Below, one piece after another: positions 51,314 through 60,361 of a stretch of 64,000 nucleotides of DNA. The notes beneath the pieces were generated by a model that did no database searches, was not told where the DNA came from, and was given only the letters and a program-made list of their open reading frames with translations. The position numbers and the translations under genes are program-made. This DNA comes from Clostridioides difficile. Its GTDB lineage: Bacteria; Bacillota; Clostridia; Peptostreptococcales; Peptostreptococcaceae. Within the stretch, counting starts at the first letter, position 1, and every line of letters starts with the position of its first letter. The stretch covers positions 1,364,001 through 1,428,000 of the forward strand of contig CP103804.1 in the NCBI GenBank assembly GCA_024919175.1. The letters run 5' to 3'.

Positions 51314-51365
51314 TTGACCGGTATACTGGTGTGTAGTATACTTTAAAACATAAAAAACGTTTTCA
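51314..51365 (+). promoter_or_regulatory. Promoter with GntR-type operator and cre-like site
   Basis: TTGACC (51314-51319) and TATACT (51337-51342) are 17 bases apart. The spacer holds ACCGGTATACTGGT, a near palindrome; the arms GTATACT (51321-51327) and AGTATAC (51335-51341) also form a perfect 7-7-7 dyad. AAAAAACGTTTTCA at 51352-51365 differs from the CcpA cre consensus by two bases. Together this indicates control by the divergent GntR protein and by carbon catabolite repression. Confidence 0.7.
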
Positions 51366-51393
51366 AAAATATGAAAATATGGAGGAATATATA

Positions 51394-52284
51394 ATGAAAT
51401 TGGGATTTATCGGATTAGGAATAATGGGAAGACCAATGGCGAAAAATTTAATAAAAGGTGGATGCAATCTTTTAGTATATGACATTAATAAATCTGCTGT
51501 AGATGAGCTTGTATCACATGGTGCGAAATACGCAAGTCTTTCAGAAATAGGTGAAGAATGTGAGATTGTATTTACAATACTTCCAAATGGAACTATTGTT
51601 CAAGATATCTTGTTTGGAGCTAATGGTTTAACAAAGACTTTAAAAGAGGGAAGTATAATTGTAGATATGAGTTCAGTTACACCTACAGAATCCATGTTAT
51701 GTGCAGAAAAACTAAAGCAAATGAACTTAGAATTTATAGATTCACCAGTAAGTGGAGGTGAACCAAAAGCAATTGATGGAACACTTGCTTTTATGGCTGG
51801 TGGTAAAGAAGAAGTATATAAAAAAGTAGAGCCATTCTTTAATATAATGGGAAGTTCATCTATTTTGATTGGAGATAATGGCAGTGGAAGTGTTACAAAA
51901 CTTACAAATCAAGTAATAGTTAATCTTACAATAGCAGCAGTATCTGAAGCATTTGTACTTGCAGCCAAAGCAGGAGCAGACCCAGAAAAAGTGTACAAAG
52001 CAATAAGAGGAGGTCTAGCTGGCAGTACAATATTGGATGCAAAAATACCAATGATTATGAATCGTGATTTTAAACCAGGTGGAAAAATATCTATCAATCT
52101 AAAAGATATAAAAAATGTAATGCAGACAGCACATAATTTGGATGTGCCATTACCTATGACAAGTCAGCTATTAGAAATTATGCAAACATTAAAGGTTCAT
52201 GGACATTTAGAAGATGACCATGGTGGAATAGCTCAATATTTTGAAAAATTAGCGGGTGTTGAAATAAAGAAGCACAATAACTAA
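51394..52284 (+). CDS. Beta-hydroxyacid dehydrogenase (GarR/LtnD-like)
   Basis: Using the ATG at 51394 after a GGAGG site gives 296 residues. The Rossmann loop GFIGLGIMGRPMAKNL, the family signature DSPVSGGEPKAIDGTLAFMAGG and the catalytic K169 in GSVTKLTNQ are all present. Family members oxidise or reduce 3-hydroxyacids such as tartronate semialdehyde, 3-hydroxyisobutyrate or L-threonate with NAD(P)+. The following permease and DUF1537 kinase genes make L-threonate dehydrogenase (LtnD) or a related tetronate dehydrogenase the best guess. Cytoplasmic. Confidence 0.85.
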   Translation: MKLGFIGLGIMGRPMAKNLIKGGCNLLVYDINKSAVDELVSHGAKYASLSEIGEECEIVFTILPNGTIVQDILFGANGLTKTLKEGSIIVDMSSVTPTESMLCAEKLKQMNLEFIDSPVSGGEPKAIDGTLAFMAGGKEEVYKKVEPFFNIMGSSSILIGDNGSGSVTKLTNQVIVNLTIAAVSEAFVLAAKAGADPEKVYKAIRGGLAGSTILDAKIPMIMNRDFKPGGKISINLKDIKNVMQTAHNLDVPLPMTSQLLEIMQTLKVHGHLEDDHGGIAQYFEKLAGVEIKKHNN

Positions 52285-52425
52285 TGGCAAATATATTGAT
52301 GTGATAGTAGGTATGTATTGTTAAAATCAGATTATATTATACAAATACAATAGAGTTATAGTATCATAATAAAATGAAAAATAAGATAAATAGATAATAA
52401 AGTAAATTATAAAGGGGAAAAGATT

Positions 52426-53808
52426 ATGATTACAGGATATGGACTTTTGATAGCATTTATTATATCTATAGGAATTTTACTTGTGTCAATTATTAAGTTT
52501 AAAGTAAATCCATTTTTGGCATTACTTATAACATCTATAATTACAGGATTTATGGTCAAGATGCCTATAAATGAAATTTCAACTACAATATCAACTGGAT
52601 TTGGAAATACATTAGGTAGTATTGGTATTGTAATTGGGCTTGGAATAATATTTGGAAATATACTTTCAGAATCAAGAGCAACAGAATCTATTGCCAAAGG
52701 ATTGTTGGCTAGAACTGGAGAGAAAAATAGTGCATTAGCTATAACTACAGCAGGCTTTTTAATTTCAATTCCAGTTTTTATGGATGCAGCATTTGTTATA
52801 ATGATGCCTATAGTTAAATATGTTTCAAGAGTAACTAAGAAATCTCTTATGGTTTTTGTGTGTGCATTAGGAGTTGGTACAATAGTAGGTCATGCACTTG
52901 TAATACCAACACCAGGGCCTTTAGCTGTTGCAGCAAATGTAAATGCAAATGTAGGTAGTTTTATACTTTATTCTATAATTGTTGCATTTCCAGCAGCCCT
53001 TGCAGGAGGATGGATTTATGGAAAACGTTTTGAAAGATATCCAGCTTATGCAATTGATGAAGACAATAGAGAAAAAAATTTAGAACAAGGAAAAGAGAGT
53101 GTTGAACTTAAAGATGATAACTCTGATAAAGTACCAGGTTTTGGAGTTTCTATGTTTTCTTTATTATTTCCAATACTTCTTATACTTGTATCAAATGTAT
53201 TTAGTATGTTTTTAGAAAAAGGTTCTAAAATGAGTGGAATACTTGCATTTATAGGAGATAAGAATATAGCAATATTGCTTGGAATATTGGTAGCAATAGT
53301 ATTTTTAAAGAAGTACATAAGTAAACCTATGGGAGAGGTTGTTATTGAAGCTGCTGATTCAGCAGGATTGATATTATTAATAACAGGCTCAGGGGGAGCC
53401 TTTGGTAGTGTTATAAATGCTAGTGGAATAGGGAACTTCTTAGTTGATACTATGTCTGGTCTTAGTATATCAGTTGTAGTACTTGGATTCTTACTAAGTG
53501 CATTACTTAGAATTTCTCAAGGTTCTGCTACTGTAGCACTAGTAACTACATCATCAATTTTAGGACCTACAATTTTAGCAACTGGTATGTCACCAGTTTT
53601 AGTAGGGCTTGCTATATGTGCTGGTGGTGTTGGTTTTTCTCTTCCAAATGATTCTGGTTTCTGGGTACTTTCAAGATTTAGTGGATTGTCAGTTAAAGAT
53701 ACTTTAAATTCATGGACAACAGGGGGTACAATCGCTGGTGTTACAGCATTTGTAATGGTTTTATTACTTAGCGTCATAAATGGTATTGTACCACTTCCAG
53801 GATTATAA
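52426..53808 (+). CDS. GntP-family sugar-acid permease
   Basis: The 460-residue membrane protein has about a dozen hydrophobic helices and GntP family motifs (GFGNTLGSIGIVIGLG, SIPVFMDAAFVIMMP, TPGPLAVAANV, RISQGSATVALVTTSSI, LPNDSGFWVLSRF). Members import gluconate, glycerate or related sugar acids by proton symport. Between the dehydrogenase and the kinase it would bring in the substrate, likely a four-carbon aldonic acid. A hydrophilic loop at about 205-235 is rich in acidic and lysine residues. Confidence 0.88.
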   Translation: MITGYGLLIAFIISIGILLVSIIKFKVNPFLALLITSIITGFMVKMPINEISTTISTGFGNTLGSIGIVIGLGIIFGNILSESRATESIAKGLLARTGEKNSALAITTAGFLISIPVFMDAAFVIMMPIVKYVSRVTKKSLMVFVCALGVGTIVGHALVIPTPGPLAVAANVNANVGSFILYSIIVAFPAALAGGWIYGKRFERYPAYAIDEDNREKNLEQGKESVELKDDNSDKVPGFGVSMFSLLFPILLILVSNVFSMFLEKGSKMSGILAFIGDKNIAILLGILVAIVFLKKYISKPMGEVVIEAADSAGLILLITGSGGAFGSVINASGIGNFLVDTMSGLSISVVVLGFLLSALLRISQGSATVALVTTSSILGPTILATGMSPVLVGLAICAGGVGFSLPNDSGFWVLSRFSGLSVKDTLNSWTTGGTIAGVTAFVMVLLLSVINGIVPLPGL

Positions 53809-53866
53809 AAAATATAAATATTAAATACATGTATACTGTAATAAATTACATAAAGGGGGATTTTTA

Positions 53867-55303
53867 GTGAGAGAAGTCAATGCAATTAACATAGATATAC
53901 TTGACACTTTTAAGACTGTAGATGAAGATAAATTAAATAAGTTACTTGTAAATGAACTTAAAAATTTAAATAGAAAGATTATTGTATTAGATGATGACCC
54001 AACTGGAGTACAAACAGTTCATGATGTTTCTGTGTATACTGATTGGGATAAGAATAGCATAGAACAAGGTTTTGATGAAGAAAATAGTATGTTTTTTATA
54101 CTTACTAACTCAAGGGGATTTACGGTTGCTCAAACGACAGAAGTGCATAAGGAAATTTCAAAAAATATTGTAGATATTTCTCAAAAATTTAATAAGGATT
54201 TCATTATCATAAGCCGTAGTGATTCCACAATGAGAGGGCATTATCCTCTTGAAACTAATCTGTTGAAAAATGAGGTAGAAAAATTATCAGGAAAACTATT
54301 TGATGGTGAAATAATAATGCCATTTTTCAAAGAAGGTGGAAGATTTACCATAGACAATGTACATTATGTAAAAGAAGGGGAGATGCTTGTACCAGCAGGA
54401 ATGACTGAATTTGCAAAAGATAAATCCTTTGGCTATAAATCTTCTGATATAGGAAAATGGTGTGAAGAAAAAACAAATGGAGAGTATAAATCTAGTGATA
54501 TGATATACATTTCATTAGATGAACTTAGAAGTTTAAATATTGATAGTATAACAGAAAAGCTTAAAATGGCTAAGAACTTCAATAAAATCATTGTGAATGC
54601 AATAGATTATATGGATGTAAAGGTATTTACAATTGCGTTTATACGTGCAGTAAACAGTGGGAAAGAATTTATATTTAGAAGTGCTGCTGCTATAACAAAG
54701 GTACTTGGAGGGGTAAGTGATAAGGACTTACTTACTAAAGATGAATTAGTATCAAAAGATAATACTAATGGAGGTATTATACTTGTTGGTTCACATGTAA
54801 ATAAAACTACTCAACAACTAGAAGAACTTAAAAATTGTAAACATCCTATAGAATTTATAGAGTTTAATCAACATTTAGTTTTACAGGAAAATGGTCTGAA
54901 AAATGAAGTAAAAAGAGTTATACAAGTTGTAGAAGAAAAGATAACTAATGGAAAGACAGTTGCTGTATATACTAGACGTGAGCGTTTTGATTTAGATACG
55001 AATGATAAAGATAAACAACTTATGGTTTCTGTAGAAATTTCAGATGCTGTGACTAGTATAGTTGGTATGCTTAATGTAAGACCAAATTTTATTATAGCAA
55101 AGGGTGGAATTACATCTAGTGATGTTGGAACTAAGGCATTAAAAGTAAAAAAAGCTACTGTAATGGGTCAAATAAAACCTGGTATACCAGTATGGATGAC
55201 AGGAGAAGAAAGTAAATTTCCTAATATGCCATATATAATTTTCCCTGGCAATGTTGGAGAAGTTAGCACTCTTAGAGAAGCTGTTGAAGTATTAATGGGT
55301 TAG
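53867..55303 (+). CDS. DUF1537 four-carbon acid sugar kinase family protein
   Basis: A GTG start after AAAGGGGG gives 478 residues. The N-terminal domain carries IVLDDDPTGVQTVHDV and LTNSRG and the ISRSDSTMRGHYP loop; the C-terminal nucleotide domain has AKGGITSSDVGTKAL and PGNVGE. DUF1537 proteins phosphorylate D-threonate, D-erythronate or 3-oxo-tetronate at O4. With the dehydrogenase upstream this could be a 3-oxo-tetronate kinase. The DDDPTG variant differs from the ADDFTG of typical OtnK, so another acid is possible. No aldolase/decarboxylase or isomerase gene follows. Confidence 0.8.
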   Translation: MREVNAINIDILDTFKTVDEDKLNKLLVNELKNLNRKIIVLDDDPTGVQTVHDVSVYTDWDKNSIEQGFDEENSMFFILTNSRGFTVAQTTEVHKEISKNIVDISQKFNKDFIIISRSDSTMRGHYPLETNLLKNEVEKLSGKLFDGEIIMPFFKEGGRFTIDNVHYVKEGEMLVPAGMTEFAKDKSFGYKSSDIGKWCEEKTNGEYKSSDMIYISLDELRSLNIDSITEKLKMAKNFNKIIVNAIDYMDVKVFTIAFIRAVNSGKEFIFRSAAAITKVLGGVSDKDLLTKDELVSKDNTNGGIILVGSHVNKTTQQLEELKNCKHPIEFIEFNQHLVLQENGLKNEVKRVIQVVEEKITNGKTVAVYTRRERFDLDTNDKDKQLMVSVEISDAVTSIVGMLNVRPNFIIAKGGITSSDVGTKALKVKKATVMGQIKPGIPVWMTGEESKFPNMPYIIFPGNVGEVSTLREAVEVLMG

Positions 55304-55386
55304 AATATGAATTTTTTAGAATATTTGATTTAAAAGTAATGATAGGTTAATATCAAGGTTTAGAATATATTAAATAGGGGGATGAA

Positions 55387-55500
55387 TCTCAAAATAAAGA
55401 TAAGCCTCTTTTTCATTGTTAAAATGATGGGAATATATTTGTTTTCATCATTTTGACAATGAAAAAGAGTGCCATATGAACTAAAAAGCTTATTTTGAGA
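55387..55500. repeat. 114-base nested inverted repeat
   Basis: An outer stem, TCTCAAAATAA (55387-55397) with TTATTTTGAGA (55490-55500), encloses a 24-bp nearly perfect stem formed by 55406-55429 and 55446-55469 (CTCTTTTTCATTG arm with CAATGAAAAAGAG). It lies between convergent genes and could be a bidirectional terminator, but its size and two-layer structure also suggest a MITE-like repeat. Confidence 0.75.
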
Positions 55501-55540
55501 CAACTCTTTATTTGTATTATAAGTCAGTATATACTTTATA

Positions 55541-56395
55541 TTACTTATTTTTTTTGATTGATTTAATATCTTCTTTGATTTTATTTAAAATATCTTTATG
55601 CTTATTAGAGCTTATATTAGGGAACGCTTTAATAATACGTCTATGAAGCAATTTATGACTAGATAGCAGAGTGTTAAGTTTGTTTTTAAGTTCTTCAATT
55701 CTGTTTTTAGCATAACGATAATTTTCTCTTTCTTTTAATATTTCAAACCTATCCTCTAAAGTTTCAAGTCTATTTTCAACCAAAGTCTCAAATTTATTCT
55801 CAATAGTTTCTTGTGTAATGATTTTGTAGTATTCTTTTTTATCTTTTAATTCCTTAATTATAAGATTGATTTGTTTTAATTTACCATTTAATTGTAAAAT
55901 TGTGTGTACTGTAATTATTAAATCTAAAACAAAATAAATTTCTATAGATATACCAAGAATGAATAGTATATTTTTAGGAATATAATCTATGAAATCAACT
56001 ACAATAGGATGTATTATCAGCATTACAATTAATGATAACACACCAAACATAAGTGAATTTTCTAAGCAAACTCTTCCATGAATGTTGAACTTGTGATTGG
56101 AATAATCCCACCACTTCATATTAAATAGTTTTTCTAATACAAAACTTGTAAAATACTCCATTATGCTGGTTATAATTATACTAAACACAAATAATAAGGG
56201 AATATTATGAACAAAAGGAGTTAGTGTAGCTACTATTGCTAGTGCCCCAAATCCATATATAGGACAAAATGGCCCATTTAAAAAACCTCTATTTACAAAT
56301 TGTTTTTGCAAAACAGAACAATATGTAGTCTCACAACACCATCCTATAAAGCTATAAATTACAAAATAAAGAAATTGAATATAAAATGTACTCAT
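55541..56395 (-). CDS. CmpB-type (ABC transporter type IV) membrane protein
   Basis: The start chosen, ATG at 56393-56395 with GAGGTG in front, gives 284 residues; an upstream ATG adding 21 residues has no ribosome binding site. The N-terminal half has about five membrane helices and the family motif YSFIGWCCETTYCSV ... NRGFLNGPFCPIYGFG. The C-terminal half is a charged coiled coil (IKELKDKKEYYKIITQETIENKFE ...). This PF06541-type family is called a putative ABC transporter permease but no ATPase lies nearby, so its function is unclear. Confidence 0.75.
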   Translation of the reverse strand: MSTFYIQFLYFVIYSFIGWCCETTYCSVLQKQFVNRGFLNGPFCPIYGFGALAIVATLTPFVHNIPLLFVFSIIITSIMEYFTSFVLEKLFNMKWWDYSNHKFNIHGRVCLENSLMFGVLSLIVMLIIHPIVVDFIDYIPKNILFILGISIEIYFVLDLIITVHTILQLNGKLKQINLIIKELKDKKEYYKIITQETIENKFETLVENRLETLEDRFEILKERENYRYAKNRIEELKNKLNTLLSSHKLLHRRIIKAFPNISSNKHKDILNKIKEDIKSIKKNK

Positions 56396-56587
56396 AAGCA
56401 CCTCATTTCTAGTTAATATAACATTATATAATACTATATATCTGATATTTTCTTTCATAATTAACTATATTACTTTAAATTTAATTTACATATTGATTAT
56501 ACCAATTTATAGAAATTTATCAAATTTAATTGCAATCATAATATTATATGCAAAACTATAGTAATGAGATTTTATTTAAAATAAATA

Positions 56588-56662
56588 AGGGTGTCAAGTA
56601 TAATCAAACCAATATCTGTAGATACTCTACAGTATATTGATTTGATTACCTTTGACACCCTT
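56588..56662. terminator. 75-base hairpin after the DUF1540 gene
   Basis: AAGGGTGTCAA (56588-56598) pairs with TTGACACCCTT (56652-56662); inside, TAATCAAA/TTTGATTA, AATAT/ATATT and CTGTAG/CTACAG extend the fold almost to the loop. It lies just downstream of the minus-strand DUF1540 gene. The arms are far longer than a normal terminator needs. Confidence 0.75.
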
Positions 56663-56680
56663 ATATTATTTATATTCTAC

Positions 56681-57004
56681 TTATTTACATTTAAAACTAG
56701 AACAACATGTTTCAGTATAAAGATTTACTCTATCAGTTTCAGGAGCAACCACTATATTATCAAGATTACATAAGCTACCATCTTTATTATACTTACAAGT
56801 CTTGACACTACAAACTAATTCTTCACAGTTTCTATTGTTAACATTGTTAGATAGGTTACTATAAATAGATTCATCTAAAAACGAACTACAGCAAGTATGT
56901 CTATCATTATGAGCTTGTTCACCATTTATAAAAATTTTATCTGCATAACATATATGGCTACTATTATGTGAGCAGTTAGTTACATTACAATTGATTCTTT
57001 CCAA
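56681..57004 (-). CDS. DUF1540-domain protein (two cysteine-rich repeats)
   Basis: The 107-residue protein contains two copies of a small metal-binding-like unit: C6-x4-C11 ... C19 ... TCCSSF, then C-x4-C(SVKTC) ... C ... ETCCSSF. The repeat C-x3-C-x7-C-x-A/N-D-x-I-x-V is the DUF1540 pattern found in Clostridia, sometimes in sporulation-related contexts. It probably binds zinc or another metal. It lies upstream of the BofC-like gene on the other strand. A GGAGGTAA site precedes the ATG. Confidence 0.8.
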   Translation of the reverse strand: MERINCNVTNCSHNSSHICYADKIFINGEQAHNDRHTCCSSFLDESIYSNLSNNVNNRNCEELVCSVKTCKYNKDGSLCNLDNIVVAPETDRVNLYTETCCSSFKCK

Positions 57005-57206
57005 AGTTATTACCTCCTAAACTATTATTTATTATAAATTATGTCCATATAATTGCAAGAATATAACATTTAAGAGAAAACTTCCTTTTAGAAAATATCT
57101 ATTTTTAGGTTAATTTGAAATACAGATATATTTTCTTCTAAAATTTACCTAAATTGTATAAAAACTTACAGCTTGGAGAAAATAATAGAAAAAGGAGGCG
57201 TAATCA

Positions 57207-57836
57207 ATGTTTGAAAAGAAGAAAAAAGAATTATTTCCTTGGAAAATATCTGCATTAGTACTGGTAGGAGTATTTGTATTAAGTAGCGGAGTTTATATAG
57301 GAACAAAATTAAAAAACAGTGGAGTTCAAACTGGTAAAGTTGTAAGTGCCAGTGCGAATATGAATGAAGAATCAAAAGAAGCTTTTGGATTAAATAAAAA
57401 CTGTGAAGTTTGGCTTCAAAGCGAAGGCGAAAATGAAACTAACTATAAGAGAGTACTTACAATGGCTGGAGTAGTGCCAGAGTCATTATTAGATAAGACA
57501 AAATCAGAAATAGTATCATATTTTAAACAAGAATATCCAACTAAAAAAATAAAGAGTATGGATAAAAATGAAATCATATTAGTAGAATCTAAAAACAGTG
57601 ATAATAAAGATGTACAAGCAATGAACACTACTATAAAAGGTAAATATACAATTGAAAATGATAATGGAAATATAGCATTGTATAAATACGATGATAGTGG
57701 AAATAAAACATTAGTAGAAAAAACAAAGATAAGAGTAGATTCCCTTCCTAAGACTGTTCAAGATGAACTTAAAAAAGGTGTAGTTATGGATACAGAGGAA
57801 GATGCCTATTCAAGATTAGAAGATTTTGCAAGTTAA
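57207..57836 (+). CDS. BofC-like C-terminal domain protein
   Basis: The 209-residue protein has a cytoplasmic lysine-rich start, one membrane segment or uncleaved signal (WKISALVLVGVFVLSSGVYIG) and an extracytoplasmic part of two small domains. The C-terminal segment (KYTIENDNGNIALYKYDDSG ... DSLPKTVQDELKKGVVMDTEEDAYSRLEDF) resembles the BofC C-terminal domain. In Bacillus subtilis bofC lies close to ruvAB, as here, and its product controls SpoIVB in the forespore checkpoint. The call is by resemblance and position. AAAGGAGG site before the ATG. Confidence 0.6.
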   Translation: MFEKKKKELFPWKISALVLVGVFVLSSGVYIGTKLKNSGVQTGKVVSASANMNEESKEAFGLNKNCEVWLQSEGENETNYKRVLTMAGVVPESLLDKTKSEIVSYFKQEYPTKKIKSMDKNEIILVESKNSDNKDVQAMNTTIKGKYTIENDNGNIALYKYDDSGNKTLVEKTKIRVDSLPKTVQDELKKGVVMDTEEDAYSRLEDFAS

Positions 57837-57911
57837 TATTTTAAGTTAATATTAAAACTCAAACCATATTTAATGCCTATTAAAATACAATAATTTATTT
57901 GTACTAAATAT

Positions 57912-57956
57912 AAAAGTTATATTGAAGCGAGAAGTTTGCTTTGATATAACTTTTTT
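57912..57956 (+). terminator. Terminator after the BofC-like gene
   Basis: AAAAGTTATAT at 57912-57922 pairs with ATATAACTTTT at 57944-57954, inner AAGC/GCTT, followed by T residues. Confidence 0.8.
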
Positions 57957-58008
57957 ATTTGATTTTATATTTAGCATAAACCATTTTATGATTTGTTAAT
58001 ATTATTTA

Positions 58009-58066
58009 TGGTATAATAGTTTAGAACATAAGTTTTTATGAGAAATACATTTTGGTATTTCTTTTA
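58009..58066 (+). promoter_or_regulatory. Extended -10 promoter and leader hairpin before ruvC
   Basis: TGGTATAAT (58009-58017) is an extended -10 box. The short leader then forms AGAAATAC (58041-58048) with GTATTTCT (58055-58062) followed by TTTATTTTT, a terminator-like hairpin ending only a few bases before the ruvC ribosome binding site (AGGAGGAA, 58072-58079). Confidence 0.5.
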
Positions 58067-58088
58067 TTTTTAGGAGGAATTTTTTAAA

Positions 58089-58598
58089 ATGATGATATTG
58101 GGGATTGACCCAGGTATAGCCATAGTTGGGTATGGTATAATTGAATATAAAAATAGTAAATTTAAAGTAATAGATTATGGGGCAGTAACAACACCTGCAC
58201 ATATGAATATATCTAAGAGATTAGAACTTGTATATAAAGGAATTGATACAATAGTAAAGAACTACAATATAGATGAAGTTGGAATGGAAGAATTATTCTT
58301 TAACAAGAATGTAAAAACTGCTATAACAGTAGCACAGGCCAGAGGTGTTACGATGCTTGCTTGTGCACATAATGGTAAGCCAGTATATGAATACACTCCA
58401 CTTCAAGTAAAGCAAGGTGTAGTTGGATATGGTAGAGCAGATAAAGCACAAGTTCAACAGATGGTAACTTCATTTTTAAGTTTAAAAAAAGTTCCAAAGC
58501 CAGATGATGTTGCAGACGCTCTAGCTGTGGCTATTTGCCATGCTCATTCAAATAAGCTTGAAAAAACTCTAAAGAATATAGGTGGGAAGTATGTATAG
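58089..58598 (+). CDS. ruvC: Holliday junction resolvase RuvC
   Basis: The 169-residue endonuclease shows the RuvC fold: catalytic D in ILGIDPGIAIVGYGII, the conserved glutamates in VGMEELFFNKN, the QARGV segment, YTPLQVKQGVVGYGRADKAQV and the C-terminal acidic DDVADALAVAICH. It cuts four-way junctions symmetrically after RuvAB migration. The ruvA start lies inside its last codons. AGGAGG site before ATG-ATG. Confidence 0.96.
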   Translation: MMILGIDPGIAIVGYGIIEYKNSKFKVIDYGAVTTPAHMNISKRLELVYKGIDTIVKNYNIDEVGMEELFFNKNVKTAITVAQARGVTMLACAHNGKPVYEYTPLQVKQGVVGYGRADKAQVQQMVTSFLSLKKVPKPDDVADALAVAICHAHSNKLEKTLKNIGGKYV

Positions 58599-59193
58599 TT
58601 ATATAAAAGGTACAGTAGAAGAGATTTATATAGACAGTATAGTTGTTGAAAACAATGATATAGGATATAAGATAAATGTGTCATCAAATACAATAATGAA
58701 TTTGCAAATAGGGAATACTGCAAAAATATATACTAAACTAATAGTAAGAGAAGATGATATGAGTCTTTGCGGTTTTGCAAGTAGGGAAGAGTTAAAGATG
58801 TTTGAATTATTAACATCTGTATCAAAAATAGGACCTAAGGTGGGGCTTTCAATACTATCATTTGCATCACCAGCACAACTAGGAGCTTATATTTTAAGCG
58901 AAGATGTTGGGAAACTATCTAAAGCTCCAGGTGTTGGTAAAAAAACAGCAGAGAGAATTGTCTTAGAACTTAAAGATAAAGTAGATAAAAATAATATAGA
59001 ATTTGAACCAACATTATTATCACAAAAACCTACTTTAATATCTCAAGATGAATCTATAGATGCACTAGTAGCTTTAGGATATACCTTAGCAGAATCAAAA
59101 GAGGCAGTTCAAAAATGTAAAAAGGATGGTATGAATACAGAAGACATTATAAAAAAAGCACTTACATATATAATGAGCAAATCTATGAAATAG
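58591..59193 (+). CDS. ruvA: Holliday junction DNA helicase subunit RuvA
   Basis: The ATG at 58591 overlaps the end of ruvC by eight bases, follows AGGTGG and gives the usual MYSYIKGTVEEI start and 200 residues. The N-terminal OB-fold, helix-hairpin-helix pairs (LLTSVSKIGPKVGLSIL, APGVGKKTAERIVLELKDK) and the C-terminal UBA-like domain (SIDALVALGYTLAESKEAV) are all present. RuvA binds the junction and loads RuvB. Cotranscribed with ruvC and ruvB. Confidence 0.95.
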   Translation: MYSYIKGTVEEIYIDSIVVENNDIGYKINVSSNTIMNLQIGNTAKIYTKLIVREDDMSLCGFASREELKMFELLTSVSKIGPKVGLSILSFASPAQLGAYILSEDVGKLSKAPGVGKKTAERIVLELKDKVDKNNIEFEPTLLSQKPTLISQDESIDALVALGYTLAESKEAVQKCKKDGMNTEDIIKKALTYIMSKSMK

Positions 59194-59265
59194 AATTTAA
59201 TTTGTTAATGTAAAATAATATTTAAAATAAAGTATATTTCTAAAATTAGGGGAGGAGGGGTATAA

Positions 59266-60285
59266 ATGCAAGATTTTGAAGATGAAAATAGGATAATAAC
59301 ATCTACCATGAAGATGGAAGATATAGATATAGAAAATAGTTTAAGACCAAAGACACTAGAAGATTATTTGGGTCAAGAAAAATCCAAAGAGCAACTTAGT
59401 ATATTTATAGAGGCAGCAAAATCAAGAAATGAGCAGTTAGACCATGTGCTTTTATATGGGCCACCAGGGCTTGGAAAAACTACACTAGCAAGTATAATAG
59501 CTAATGAGATGGGAGTAAATTTGAGGATTACATCAGGACCTGCAATAGAAAGAGCAGGAGATTTAGCAGCTATACTTACAAATTTAAATGAAAATGATGT
59601 TTTATTTATAGATGAGATACATAGAATCAATAGGAGTGTTGAAGAGGTTTTGTATCCAGCTATGGAAGATTTTTGTTTGGATATAATAATTGGAAAAGGA
59701 CCATCTGCGAGAAGTATAAGGCTTGACCTTCCTAAATTTACACTGATTGGAGCTACTACAAGGGCTGGTATGCTTACAAACCCACTTAGAGATAGATTTG
59801 GTGTTATTTGTAAATTAGATTATTATACAGTTGATGAACTTTCAAAAATAGTGCTTAGGTCATCAAATATTTTAGATGCAGAAATACAATCTCAAGGAGC
59901 TTTAGAGCTTGCAAAACGCTCAAGAGGAACTCCAAGGATAGCAAACAGATTGCTAAAAAGAGTTAGAGATTTTGCACAGGTTAGAGCTGATGGAAGGATA
60001 ACTGATGAAGTTGCAAAGGATGCTCTTGAACTTTTAGGAGTAGATAATTTAGGACTTGATTTTGTAGATGAAAAGCTTCTTATGACTATAATAGAAAAAT
60101 TTAGAGGTGGCCCTGTGGGTCTTGATACATTAGCAGCTTCAATTGGTGAAGATAGAAATACAATAGAAGATGTGTATGAGCCATATTTGCTTCAACTAGG
60201 ATTTATAAATAGAGGTCCTAGGGGTAGAATAGCCATGCCATTAGCCTATGAACATCTAAAAATACCTTATCCTAGTGATAAATAA
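59266..60285 (+). CDS. ruvB: Holliday junction branch migration ATPase RuvB
   Basis: The 339-residue AAA+ motor has LRPKTLEDYLGQEK, Walker A YGPPGLGKTT, Walker B LFIDEIHR, the sensor GATTRAGML and the C-terminal winged helix (VGLDTLAASIGEDRNTIEDVYEPYLLQLGFI, with RTPRGR-like NRGPRGR). It drives branch migration in complex with RuvA. The GGGGAGGAGGGG ribosome binding region is very purine-rich. Followed by the DnaA-box-like cluster. Confidence 0.96.
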   Translation: MQDFEDENRIITSTMKMEDIDIENSLRPKTLEDYLGQEKSKEQLSIFIEAAKSRNEQLDHVLLYGPPGLGKTTLASIIANEMGVNLRITSGPAIERAGDLAAILTNLNENDVLFIDEIHRINRSVEEVLYPAMEDFCLDIIIGKGPSARSIRLDLPKFTLIGATTRAGMLTNPLRDRFGVICKLDYYTVDELSKIVLRSSNILDAEIQSQGALELAKRSRGTPRIANRLLKRVRDFAQVRADGRITDEVAKDALELLGVDNLGLDFVDEKLLMTIIEKFRGGPVGLDTLAASIGEDRNTIEDVYEPYLLQLGFINRGPRGRIAMPLAYEHLKIPYPSDK

Positions 60286-60361
60286 AAATATAAAAAAGAA
60301 ATATTAATTAAAAAAATAATCATTAAATTAAAATATTTCTAAAATGGGCAAAAATTCAAAC

